DNA of 44,226 nucleotides from DATNIC01 sp035604635 (GTDB taxonomy: Bacteria; Vulcanimicrobiota; Vulcanimicrobiia; Vulcanimicrobiales; Vulcanimicrobiaceae): assembly GCA_035604635.1 (NCBI GenBank), contig DATNIC010000189.1, positions 1-44,226 of the forward strand, written 5' to 3'. The notes beneath the pieces are model-generated. The model did not search any database, was not told where the DNA came from, and was given only the letters and a program-made list of their open reading frames with translations. Numbering within the stretch: position 1 is the first letter of the stretch; each line of letters starts with the position of its first letter. Shown here one piece after another: positions 7,486-15,167 of the stretch. A program made the position numbers and the translations under genes.

Positions 7486-8268
7486 CTAGGTCCTGATCAG
7501 TCCCGTCATCGGGCTCGACGCGTTCGCGTAGAGACGCTTCTCCATGCGGCCGGCGAGAAACGCCTTGCGGCCCGCTTCGACGGCGCCTCTCATCGCCTCG
7601 GCCATCAGCACCGGGTCCTTCGCGGCCGCGATCCCCGTGTTCATAAGGAGCGCGTCGACGCCGAGCTCCATCGCGATCGCCGCATCGGAAGCGGTCCCGA
7701 CGCCCGCATCGACGATCACCGGGACGTTCGCCCGTTCCTTGATGATCGCAATCGAATAAGGATTGCAGACGCCCAGGCCGCTGCCGATCGGCGCGGCCAG
7801 CGGCATGACGGCCGCGCATCCGAGCTCTTCGAGCCGTTTGCACGCCGTCGGATCATCGGCGATGTACGGCAGCACCGTGAAGCCGTCGCGCACGAGCTGC
7901 TCGGCGGCGATCAGCGTCTCTTTCGTGTCCGGGTAGAGCGTCTGCGGATCGCCGATCACCTCGAGCTTGATCAGATCGGTCCCAAGCGCTTCGCGCGCCA
8001 GCTGCGCCGTCAGCACGGCGTCCTTGGCGTTGAAGCAGCCCGCCGTGTTCGGGAGAATCCTCAAGCGGCTGCGGTCGATGAAATCGATCAGCGTCTTCCC
8101 GGTCGGATCGTCGAGATGAATCCGGCGGATTGCGACCGTGACCATCTCCGCACCGCTGGCGGCGTGCGCCGCCCGCATGATCTCCATCGAAGGGTACTTC
8201 CCCGTCCCGACGATGAGCCGCGAACGAAATTCGTGCTTGCCGATCACCAGCGGCTGGTCGTTCATCAT
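7486..8268 (-). CDS. thiG: Thiazole synthase
   Basis: This is a full-length ThiG (260 aa). It makes the thiazole phosphate of thiamine from DXP, dehydroglycine and ThiS thiocarboxylate. Visible features are FRSRLIVGTGKYPS, the catalytic Lys101 in DLIKLEVIGD, PNTAGC, PIGSGLGVCNP and the phosphate-binding VDAGVGTASDAAIAMELGVDALLMNT. The Lys101 position fits Schiff-base formation with DXP. The gene is last of thiO-thiS-thiG. Two ATGs occur in tandem (8268 and 8265). A structured repeat ends 3 nt upstream of the first ATG, so the ribosome-binding region lies in that repeat. No thiC, thiE or thiD is present in the window. Confidence 0.95.
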   Translation of the reverse strand: MMNDQPLVIGKHEFRSRLIVGTGKYPSMEIMRAAHAASGAEMVTVAIRRIHLDDPTGKTLIDFIDRSRLRILPNTAGCFNAKDAVLTAQLAREALGTDLIKLEVIGDPQTLYPDTKETLIAAEQLVRDGFTVLPYIADDPTACKRLEELGCAAVMPLAAPIGSGLGVCNPYSIAIIKERANVPVIVDAGVGTASDAAIAMELGVDALLMNTGIAAAKDPVLMAEAMRGAVEAGRKAFLAGRMEKRLYANASSPMTGLIRT

Positions 8269-8271
8269 AAC

Positions 8272-8385
8272 GGCGCTACGCCCCAGGCTTCGCGCCCCCC
8301 ACGCTTCGCGTGGGGCCCCCGAAGCGTCGGGCCCGTCGACATTCTGCTCATACCACCATCCCCCGAGGGGGCCCGTAACAACATT
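8272..8385 (-). repeat. Structured 114-bp dispersed repeat, copy A (between thiS and thiG)
   Basis: This shares sequence and length with the copies at 9713-9825 and 33732-33845. Read on the gene strand it begins AATGTTGTTACGGGCCCCC, contains a CCCCC-GA-GGGGG-type palindrome, a variable middle, a second hairpin (CCACGC-GAA-GCGTGG in this copy) and ends CCTGGGGCGTAGCGCC. The end is 3 nt before the thiG ATG. The beginning is 5 nt after the thiS stop. It fills the whole thiS-thiG gap. Confidence 0.9.
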
Positions 8386-8390
8386 CGTGT

Positions 8391-8606
8391 TTATCCTCCC
8401 GCGACCGCGACGATGATCTCGATCCGGTCGCCTTCGCGCACGCGATACGTCGCGTGCTCGGCCTTGGGAACGACTCGGTCGTTGACGGCGACCGCAGTCC
8501 CCGCGGGCGGGATATGCAGATCGGAGAGTATGCGCTCGACGGTCGCCTCGCCGCCGATCTCGCGCGATTCCCCATTGATCGTTGCCTTCACGCCGTTCGG
8601 TTCCAC
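8391..8606 (-). CDS. thiS: Sulfur carrier protein ThiS
   Basis: This 71-residue ubiquitin-like protein ends in Gly-Gly (AVAGG), the tail that is adenylated and thiocarboxylated to carry sulfur for ThiG. The pattern ATINGESREI...TVERILSDLHIP...VAVNDRVVPK...VREGDRIEIIVAVAGG is the complete family fold. The start (ATG 8606) overlaps the end of thiO by 19 nt, indicating translational coupling. The partner adenylyltransferase ThiF is not in the window. Confidence 0.95.
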   Translation of the reverse strand: MEPNGVKATINGESREIGGEATVERILSDLHIPPAGTAVAVNDRVVPKAEHATYRVREGDRIEIIVAVAGG

Positions 8607-9706
8607 GAAACGTCGACGTGTTCCGGGGGGCGCCGAGGGTCGAAGGGGGCGGCGTCGATCGAAGACTTACGTCCCTCGATTGCGTCGGCGAGCAATTCGG
8701 CAGTCACCGGAGTCAGCAAGATCCCATTGCGGTAGTGACCTGCCGCGAGATAATATCCGTCGATCGAGGTGGCACCGATGAAGGGACGACCGTCCGCGGA
8801 AGCGGGACGCAAGCCGGCCCACGTCTCCGAAACGGTGAAGCCCCCAAGCGACGGTGCCGCCCGCAACGCCGCGCCGAGCAAGGTCGCGATCCCCTCGGCC
8901 GTCACCCGCTGATCGAAGCCGGCATCTTCGACGGTCGCGCCGATCAAGAGCCGACCGTCCATCCGGGGAACGAGATAGACGTCCGCCGTCCAGACCAGGC
9001 GCCGCGCGAAGCCGCGGGGGACGGCCAAGGCGATCATCTGTCCCTTCTTCGGCCGGACCGCGACCGCGAATGCACTCCCGGGAAGCGCGCCCGCCCACGC
9101 GCCGGTCGCATTCACGACGCTATGCGCGGGCCGAAAGCCGCGCGGTGTGCGCAGTCCCAAGATCCGTCGGGCATCGGATTCGACTGCGATCTCGCCGGAG
9201 TGCTCTTCGACGCGCACGCCCGCGTCGCGCACGGCGCCGAGCAGCGCGCGTCCCAAGCGCCGATTGTCGACCTGACCCTCGCCGTCGATCAGCAGCGCCG
9301 CGATAGCCTCCTTGGAGACCATCGGCTCTGCCTCCAGCAACTCGGCGCGCGAAAGCATCCGCGCCGGAGTCCTCACGGTCGCAGCGAGCTTCGCGAGGCG
9401 CCCTTCCTCCGCGGCATCGAACGCAAGATGAAGCGTCCCGTCGAGGCGGAGATGCGCGTCGACGCCGGTCCGTTCCGCAAGCTCGGCAACGAATGCCGGG
9501 TAGCGCGCGAGCGAAGCCAAGCACAAGGCCTCGAGAGCCGCGTCGTCGAGCGCTTCCGAGTACGGCGCGAGCATCCCGGCGGCAGCCCACGAAGCCGCGT
9601 GCGCGGCCGCATCGCGCTCGAACACGACGACCTCAGCACCGCGCTTTCGCAACTCGAATGCGCCGGCAAGGCCAATAAGACCAGCCCCAATAATCGCGAC
9701 GTCCAC
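8588..9706 (-). CDS. thiO: Glycine oxidase ThiO (FAD-dependent)
   Basis: This 372-residue FAD amino-acid oxidase of the DAO family should oxidise glycine to iminoglyoxylate (dehydroglycine), the glycine-derived substrate of ThiG in aerobes. The protein starts with the dinucleotide fold VDVAIIGAGLIGLAGAFELRK. Family marks WAAAGMLAPYSEA, the mid-domain and the C-terminal GLRPASADGRPFIGAT...AAGHYRNGILLTPVTAELLAD are all present. I chose GTG 9706. The frame stays open upstream, but that extension is simply translated repeat sequence. The structured repeat copy B ends 6 nt before this GTG and supplies a GGAG about 10 nt upstream. Confidence 0.92.
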   Translation of the reverse strand: MDVAIIGAGLIGLAGAFELRKRGAEVVVFERDAAAHAASWAAAGMLAPYSEALDDAALEALCLASLARYPAFVAELAERTGVDAHLRLDGTLHLAFDAAEEGRLAKLAATVRTPARMLSRAELLEAEPMVSKEAIAALLIDGEGQVDNRRLGRALLGAVRDAGVRVEEHSGEIAVESDARRILGLRTPRGFRPAHSVVNATGAWAGALPGSAFAVAVRPKKGQMIALAVPRGFARRLVWTADVYLVPRMDGRLLIGATVEDAGFDQRVTAEGIATLLGAALRAAPSLGGFTVSETWAGLRPASADGRPFIGATSIDGYYLAAGHYRNGILLTPVTAELLADAIEGRKSSIDAAPFDPRRPPEHVDVSWNRTA

Positions 9707-9712
9707 TTTTAC

Positions 9713-9825
9713 GGCGCTCCGCCCCAGGCTCCGCGCCCCCCATGCTTCGCATGGGGCCCCCAAACCATAGCGGCCTTCAAGATGGCAACAATACAACGAT
9801 TCCCCGAGGGGCCGCTTAACAACAT
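9713..9825 (-). repeat. Structured ~114-bp dispersed repeat, copy B (upstream of thiO)
   Basis: This is the second copy, 113 bp. On the gene strand it runs from ATGTTGTTAAGCGGCCCC through CCCC-TC-GGGG and the hairpin CCCATGC-GAA-GCATGGG to CCTGGGGCGGAGCGCC, ending 6 nt before the thiO GTG. The distal hairpin stem differs from copies A and C by paired changes (ATGC/GCAT here, ACGC/GCGT in A, GTGC/GCAC in C). It occupies nearly all of the gap to the ETF-QO stop. Confidence 0.9.
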
Positions 9826-9829
9826 GTTG

Positions 9830-11485
9830 CTATAAACCTGTATACACCGGGCCTTCGCCGCCTTGCGGTGGCACCCAGGTGATTATTTGGTACGGGTCCA
9901 TGATGTCGCAGGTCTTGCAGTGGACGCAGTTGGCGAAATTGATCTGCAGGCGGCCCTCGATCCCACCCGGCGTTTGTTCGAACAACGGCTCGTAGACGTT
10001 TGCCGGGCAGAAGTACTGGCAGGGGTTGCCGTATTCGACGGTGCAGCGCCCGGCGCAGATCGACGTATCGGCGACATGCAAGTGCGAGGGCTGATCCTCA
10101 TCGTGCTTCGTCCCGCTGTGATACACGTCGGTCAGCTTGCCGAAGGTCAGCACGTTGTCGAACTTGACTCGCGGGGTCGTGCTGCTCTTCTCATCGAGCT
10201 TACGCATTTGAGCGTAGCCTTCGTGACCGGGAAGATGATCGAATAGGCCGAAGCCGCGACCACCCGTCGCCAACGCGAGGCCCGCGTTGAGCAACCCGGC
10301 GTAGAGTCCGCGCGCGAAACCTTGGTGGAAATTCCGCGCCGAGTACAGCTCGCGATAGGCCCACGACTCGCGAAAGCGCCGTTCGTAACCGCCGAGGAAA
10401 TCGACTTCGCCCCCTTCGTTCACCAGTATCTCGAATGCCGTCTCGGCAGCAAGCATTCCGGATTTCATCGCGAGATGAATGCCCTTGAGACGCATTCCGT
10501 TCAGAAAGCCCGCCGAATCGCCGATCAGCATCAGCCCTTCGGCATCGAGCATGGGCATCGCGAACAGACCGCCCTCGGGGATCGCCTTCGCGCCGTAGCG
10601 GATCATCGTCGCGCCGTCGAGCATCGCGCGAATCGCCGGATGCGTCTTGAAGAGCTGAAAGAGATTGTGCGGATCGGTCGTTGGATCGTGATAGTCGAGC
10701 CCGACGACGAACCCCACGTCGAGAACATCGCCGGCCATCCCGTAGATGAAGCCGCCGCCGAAGACGTCGTTCGGCAGCGGCCAACCCAGCGTGTGAATCA
10801 CCTTCCCCGGCCGTACTTTCCCGGGCGTGCACTGCCACAGCTCTTTGATCCCGACCGCATAGACCTGTGGGTCGCTATCGTTGTCCAAACCGAGCGTCGC
10901 ACATGCTTGCTTGGCAAGCGTCCCGCGCGGCCCTTCGCCCAGGATAGTGATCTTCGCGAACAGATCCGGGCCAGGCTCGTAATTGCTCTTCGGATTGCCG
11001 TCGCGACCGATCCCCTTATCGCCCACTCGCACGCCGACGACGCGCAGGCCTTCAATTAATAATTGCTGGGCCGGGAAGGCGGGGAAGACGTCGGCGCCAT
11101 GCTCCTCGGCGACGGTGCCGAGCCACTTCGTCAGTTTCTGCAGCGAGGCGACGTACTTGCCGCGATTATCGAGCACGGGCGGTATGAACGGCGACGCAAA
11201 TTTCCGGCCTTCCGTCAGGAACCACAGCGCATCCGTGGCGACCTCCGCTTCAACCGGCGCGTGCTCGCGCCAATCGGGGAGCAGCTCATCGAGCGCGACC
11301 GGGTCGAGGACCGCGCCGGAAATGCCGTGATTGCCGATCTCGCCGCCCTTTTCGATCACCATCACCGAGAGCTCTTTGCCGGCTGCAGCCGCGAGCTGAC
11401 GCAGGCGGATCGCGCCGGCCAAGCTGGCCGGACCCGCACCGACGAAGAGGACGTCGACCTCCAGGCGCTCACGCTGGGGCATCAT
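9830..11485 (-). CDS. Electron-transfer flavoprotein:ubiquinone oxidoreductase
   Basis: This 551-residue membrane-associated flavoprotein passes electrons from ETF to the quinone pool. The N-terminal FAD fold VDVLFVGAGPASLAGAIRL, IEKGGEIGNHGISGAVLDP, GEGPRGTLAKQ and GDSAGFLNGMRLKGIHLAMKSG are diagnostic. The C-terminal domain carries the [4Fe-4S] cysteines CAGRC...C..FCPANVYE and CVHCKTC. Length agrees with the bacterial enzyme. Start ATG 11485 (or 11482) was chosen because the flavin strand begins eight residues later. It is divergent from the LarA gene with a 27-nt gap that must hold both promoters or their 3' ends. etfA and etfB are not in the window. ThiO follows on the same strand after repeat copy B. 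Confidence 0.95.
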   Translation of the reverse strand: MMPQRERLEVDVLFVGAGPASLAGAIRLRQLAAAAGKELSVMVIEKGGEIGNHGISGAVLDPVALDELLPDWREHAPVEAEVATDALWFLTEGRKFASPFIPPVLDNRGKYVASLQKLTKWLGTVAEEHGADVFPAFPAQQLLIEGLRVVGVRVGDKGIGRDGNPKSNYEPGPDLFAKITILGEGPRGTLAKQACATLGLDNDSDPQVYAVGIKELWQCTPGKVRPGKVIHTLGWPLPNDVFGGGFIYGMAGDVLDVGFVVGLDYHDPTTDPHNLFQLFKTHPAIRAMLDGATMIRYGAKAIPEGGLFAMPMLDAEGLMLIGDSAGFLNGMRLKGIHLAMKSGMLAAETAFEILVNEGGEVDFLGGYERRFRESWAYRELYSARNFHQGFARGLYAGLLNAGLALATGGRGFGLFDHLPGHEGYAQMRKLDEKSSTTPRVKFDNVLTFGKLTDVYHSGTKHDEDQPSHLHVADTSICAGRCTVEYGNPCQYFCPANVYEPLFEQTPGGIEGRLQINFANCVHCKTCDIMDPYQIITWVPPQGGEGPVYTGL

Positions 11486-11512
11486 CGCGACCGCGTCGAA
11501 CCGAAAAGTATC

Positions 11513-12793
11513 ATGCAAGTGCGGATCGCCTACGGTCGCGAAGGCCTCCTCCTCGATGCCCCCGACGGCGCGACGATCGTCGAGCAACGGCGCTCGACGC
11601 CGGTTGCCGACGAGCACGCCGGCTTCCTCGAAGCGGTACGCCGCCCGGTCGCAGCACGACCCTTACGCGAGATCGTCAAAGCCGACGACCGCGTCGTGAT
11701 CATCACCTCCGACGTCACGCGCGCAACGCCGAACGAGCGCTTGATCCCGTGGATCCTCGACGAGATCGCGCACGTCCCGGCCGAGCAGATCACCGTGATC
11801 ATCGGGACGGGCTCGCACCGCATGACGACGCCGGACGAGATGCGCACGATGTTCGGCGAGGCCGTCTTACGCCGCGTCCGCGTGATCGACCACGACGCGC
11901 ACGATTTGGAACAGAGCGCGTACGTCGGGACGACGTCGCGCGGGGCCCGCGCATTCCTGAGCAAAGAGTATTTGGCCGCGACCGCGCGGATCGTCGTCGG
12001 CTTCATCGAGCCGCACTTCTACGCCGGATTCTCCGGCGGACCAAAGGGCGTCATGCCCGGCGTCGCGGGGATCGAGACCGTGACGTTCTTCCACAACGCG
12101 CAGATGGTCGGCGATCCCAACACGCGCTTCATGGTCCTTGACGGCAACCCGGTCCAAGAGATGTCACGTGAGATCGTCGCGCTGGCGCCGCCGCATTTCC
12201 TCGTCAACGTCACGCTCGACCGGCAAAAGCGGATTACGGGCTTCTTCTGCGGCGACTACCTGCAGGCGCACGTCCGTGGGACCGAGTTCTGCAAACGGTT
12301 CGTCGCGGTCGAAGTCCCGCAGCGTTACGACGTCGTCGTCACGACCAACGGCGGCTATCCGCTCGATCAGAACCTCTACCAGTGCGGTAAAGGCCTCACG
12401 GCCGCCGCCGACGTCGTCAAGGACGGCGGGACGATCATCATGTGCGCCGAGTGCAGCGACGGATTGCCCGCGCACGGGAACTTCGGCGAGATCATTCGCT
12501 CGAAGAAGAGCGCACGCGAACTCCTGGACATGATCGAAGCGCCGGGCTATTCGCGTTACGATCAGTGGGCGGCGCAAAGTCAGGCGCTGGTCCTCATGCG
12601 CGCGCGGATTCTTTTCAAGTCGTCCCTTCCCGCCGACGTGGTCCGGGCCGCGCTCCTCGAGCCGATCGACGACGTCTCGCAAGCGTTGCGCGAGGCGCTC
12701 GCCGGCTACGCTCCAAGCGCGAGTTGCGCCGTCCTGCCGGAAGGGCCCTATACCGTCCCGTTCGTGGCACGCGAAAGCGCCGTCGCGACGTAG
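11513..12793 (+). CDS. larA: LarA-like nickel-pincer-dependent racemase (lactate racemase family)
   Basis: This 426-residue LarA (former DUF2088) family protein keeps the residues known from Lactiplantibacillus LarA, with the same spacing: SDVTRATPN (Asp67, Arg70), GTGSHR (His102), GFIEPHFYAGFSGGPKGVMPG (His168, Lys178) and HNAQM (His194). Lys178 would carry the nickel pincer cofactor. LarA homologues racemise or epimerise various 2-hydroxyacids, so lactate is only one possible substrate. The cofactor-synthesis genes larB, larC and larE are not in the window. The 3' end overlaps the convergent M14-type gene by 46 bp. Nearby glcDEF would consume 2-hydroxyacids, which fits but is not proof. Confidence 0.88.
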   Translation: MQVRIAYGREGLLLDAPDGATIVEQRRSTPVADEHAGFLEAVRRPVAARPLREIVKADDRVVIITSDVTRATPNERLIPWILDEIAHVPAEQITVIIGTGSHRMTTPDEMRTMFGEAVLRRVRVIDHDAHDLEQSAYVGTTSRGARAFLSKEYLAATARIVVGFIEPHFYAGFSGGPKGVMPGVAGIETVTFFHNAQMVGDPNTRFMVLDGNPVQEMSREIVALAPPHFLVNVTLDRQKRITGFFCGDYLQAHVRGTEFCKRFVAVEVPQRYDVVVTTNGGYPLDQNLYQCGKGLTAAADVVKDGGTIIMCAECSDGLPAHGNFGEIIRSKKSARELLDMIEAPGYSRYDQWAAQSQALVLMRARILFKSSLPADVVRAALLEPIDDVSQALREALAGYAPSASCAVLPEGPYTVPFVARESAVAT

Positions 12794-13563
12794 TCGACCG
12801 CGGCGACGATCGCGACGCGGTGGATCGCGATGCGCTCCTCCCACGGCCGGCCGCGCGGCGACTCAACCGTCACGACGTGTTCGGCCGCGCGTCGCACCAT
12901 ATGCAAGTTGTACGAAAGACCGTCGAAATAGCGGCCCTCGTCGGCGTCCATGATCACGACGCCGTCGGCGCAGCGGCGATGCGGATTCGTACCCGCCGGC
13001 TCGCCGAAATCGAAGCCCTCGAAGTCTTGCACGGGAAATCCCGCTTCGATCACGGCGCGCACGATCGCGGATCCCAGTCCTTGCGCTTGCGGCCCGGCGG
13101 CGTAACAGTAGAATCCATCGGCTTCGTGGTCCTCGTGAACGTCGATCGAAAGGACGAAGCGCCGGTCCCGATTCGAGGTGATGATCGCGCGTGACTCGGG
13201 TGTCGATCCGCCGTGACTGAAACTGCGGTTGATGTCGACGCCGTCCGCGTTGAGCCGCGACCCGGCGGCGTAGCCGCTCGGATTCGTGCACGGCCAGATA
13301 CGGTACGCAAAACGTCCGTCGAGCAACCCGCTCTCCAGCGCGGAGATCACCGCCCAGGGACCGGCAGGCTCGTCTCCATGCACGCCCGCGGCCAAGGCGA
13401 TCGACGGCGCGCCGGGCTCCCCCATTTCGGCGGTTTGGAGGCTCCGCGATGCGCCCGCGCACGCGACCTCGCGCGCGCTCAGCCCGATCGAGCGGCCGAG
13501 GTCCCGAAATGCCCGTTCCAAGGCGGAATATGGGCGGCTGCTGCCTGGATCACAGTTCGCCAC
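12748..13563 (-). CDS. M14-family succinylglutamate desuccinylase/aspartoacylase-like metallohydrolase
   Basis: The 271-residue protein has the zinc ligands of the M14 family: AGVHGDEPAG (His and Glu, ~59-62) and the distal His in SIDVHEDHEADGFY. The substrate-binding stretch NPSGYAAGSRLNADGVDINRSF is typical of carboxypeptidase- and aspartoacylase-like enzymes. It should hydrolyse an amide or peptide bond; the substrate is not identifiable. GTG 13563 is the best start. It is a single minus-strand gene, convergent with and overlapping larA by 46 bp, and divergent from the FecR-domain gene. Confidence 0.82.
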   Translation of the reverse strand: MANCDPGSSRPYSALERAFRDLGRSIGLSAREVACAGASRSLQTAEMGEPGAPSIALAAGVHGDEPAGPWAVISALESGLLDGRFAYRIWPCTNPSGYAAGSRLNADGVDINRSFSHGGSTPESRAIITSNRDRRFVLSIDVHEDHEADGFYCYAAGPQAQGLGSAIVRAVIEAGFPVQDFEGFDFGEPAGTNPHRRCADGVVIMDADEGRYFDGLSYNLHMVRRAAEHVVTVESPRGRPWEERIAIHRVAIVAAVDYVATALSRATNGTV

Positions 13564-13674
13564 TACGCTAGCTCGCCGGCCGGGTCGTTATAGGGTTGAG
13601 GCGGTCCGCTGTAGTAGGGCAGTTCACTGGGTGCCCCTAGCCGCGTCATCATTAGACCGACTGGAGTTTTTTGA

Positions 13675-15159
13675 ATGTTTGAGGTCGCGCTGAACTCGTT
13701 CCGGCGCTCGCTCGTCATAGCAGCCACGATCGCGGTCGTTGCGGCCTTGGTACCCGGCGCTGCCCATGCAGCGGGCGACAAGGAACTGGAGCGGGTCAGT
13801 GGGACCGTCGGATACCAGCTCGCCGAGAGCGGGCCGTTCAACAACGTCGTCGGGTCGCTGCCGCTGCCCGATAAGGCCTTTGCGATCACGCAGGGCAATT
13901 CGACGGGCATCCTGCGCATGCCCGATTCCTCGGAGATCGGCCTAGGCCAAAATACGAAGGTGCAGCTCGCGGCTTTCAACGACATTCGCAACGGGGCCGG
14001 GACGCAGATCACGGTCAACAACGGTGCGCTGAAGTTCGACATCCGCCACCCGGCCGGCAAGAAGGCCAACTATAAGTTCATCACGCCGACGTCGCAGATC
14101 GCGGTTCGCGGCACGATCGGACTGATTTCGGTCGTTGCCGGCGTCGGCGGAGCACCCGCCACGACGACGATCGCGTGCGTCTCGGGCAGCTTTACCGCGA
14201 CCGTCGGCTCGACGACGGTCTCGCTCGCAGCCGGCCAAGCAGTGACGGTCGTCGGCGGAAGCGTCACGACGAGTTCGCTCGGCAGCGTCGTCAGCGGCTT
14301 CCAAAACGCAGGCATCACGAGCCCAACCGGCGCGGGCGCCGGTGTCGGCGCGGGCGGCGTCGGTGGTACGGCAGGCGCCGGCGGCGGAACGGGCGCCGTT
14401 GGCGGCGCGGGCGCCGGCGGCGGAGCCGGAGCGGGCGCGATCGCGGGCGGCGCAGCGGGCGCGGGCGCAATCGGAGCGGTCGCTGCGAGCACCACCAACA
14501 AGACGGCTCCCTCTCCGACTCCGGGTCCGACAACGGCCCCGGCCGGCCTAACACTCACGCTCGGCGGGACAGCGCTTGGCGCGCAGAATCAACTCTTCGC
14601 GAGTTCGGTCCCGCAGAGCGCGCCGGCCGGCGTCACGGGCCCGGCCGGACCGATCAGCATCTCGACGAGCGGTGCCGTCTCCGCCGACCAATCGACGGTC
14701 AGCGGACCGAACGCCACGTTCAACCTGCTCATCAACGCCTTCGGAAACGGGACCCTCACTGCGACCTCGGGAGGCTCATCTGCTTCCGCCGCATTCAGCA
14801 TCTACGGTCCGCTGGTGGTCAATCCGACAACGCTCAACATCACGAGCACCGGCGGGACGGCTTCGTTTACGGTCCAGCAATCCGGACCGGCGGGCGGGAC
14901 GATCGCGATCGCGAATCCGGCGTGCCAGACCGGCTACAGCGCGTCGCTGAGCGCGAGCAGCGCACCGATCGGCTCGGCGGCGACGACGATCACCGTCACG
15001 GAGAACGCGGTCGGCGCAGCGAGCAGTTCCGCGGGATGCACGATCACGGTTAGCGGTCAAGCTGCTCAGTCGTCGGCGGTCAGCGTGAACATGTCGAACA
15101 CGACGATCATCATTCAGGGTAAGCGCTCTCCGCTGCCCTCGACTCGCTCACCGTTATAG
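13675..15159 (+). CDS. Secreted FecR-domain protein with glycine-rich linker and C-terminal Ig-like repeats
   Basis: The 494-residue protein starts with a Sec signal peptide (hydrophobic ~11-29, AHA/A cleavage near residue 32). A FecR domain follows (~75-165), including ITVNNGALKFDIRHP and TPTSQIAVRGTIG. An almost pure Gly/Ala linker lies at ~218-275. Beyond it are two beta-rich, Thr/Ser-rich Ig-like segments to the C-terminus. No transmembrane helix follows the FecR domain and no sigma factor gene is adjacent, so this is not a classical FecR anti-sigma factor. It is more likely a periplasmic or surface protein. GGAG lies 8 nt before ATG 13675. The gene ends 8 nt from convergent glcF. Function unknown. 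Confidence 0.8.
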   Translation: MFEVALNSFRRSLVIAATIAVVAALVPGAAHAAGDKELERVSGTVGYQLAESGPFNNVVGSLPLPDKAFAITQGNSTGILRMPDSSEIGLGQNTKVQLAAFNDIRNGAGTQITVNNGALKFDIRHPAGKKANYKFITPTSQIAVRGTIGLISVVAGVGGAPATTTIACVSGSFTATVGSTTVSLAAGQAVTVVGGSVTTSSLGSVVSGFQNAGITSPTGAGAGVGAGGVGGTAGAGGGTGAVGGAGAGGGAGAGAIAGGAAGAGAIGAVAASTTNKTAPSPTPGPTTAPAGLTLTLGGTALGAQNQLFASSVPQSAPAGVTGPAGPISISTSGAVSADQSTVSGPNATFNLLINAFGNGTLTATSGGSSASAAFSIYGPLVVNPTTLNITSTGGTASFTVQQSGPAGGTIAIANPACQTGYSASLSASSAPIGSAATTITVTENAVGAASSSAGCTITVSGQAAQSSAVSVNMSNTTIIIQGKRSPLPSTRSPL

Positions 15160-15167
15160 CAGCAGGC

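Noticed and set aside
8269..8390. TPP riboswitch in the thiS-thiG gap
   Set aside because: I looked for the conserved THI-box segments (CTGAGA, ACCTGA) and found none. The gap is the dispersed repeat, which also occurs away from thi genes.
9707..9796. N-terminal extension of thiO through repeat copy B
   Set aside because: The 30 extra residues are translated repeat sequence. ThiO begins its FAD fold right after GTG 9706, and the other copies lie in other frames or non-coding.
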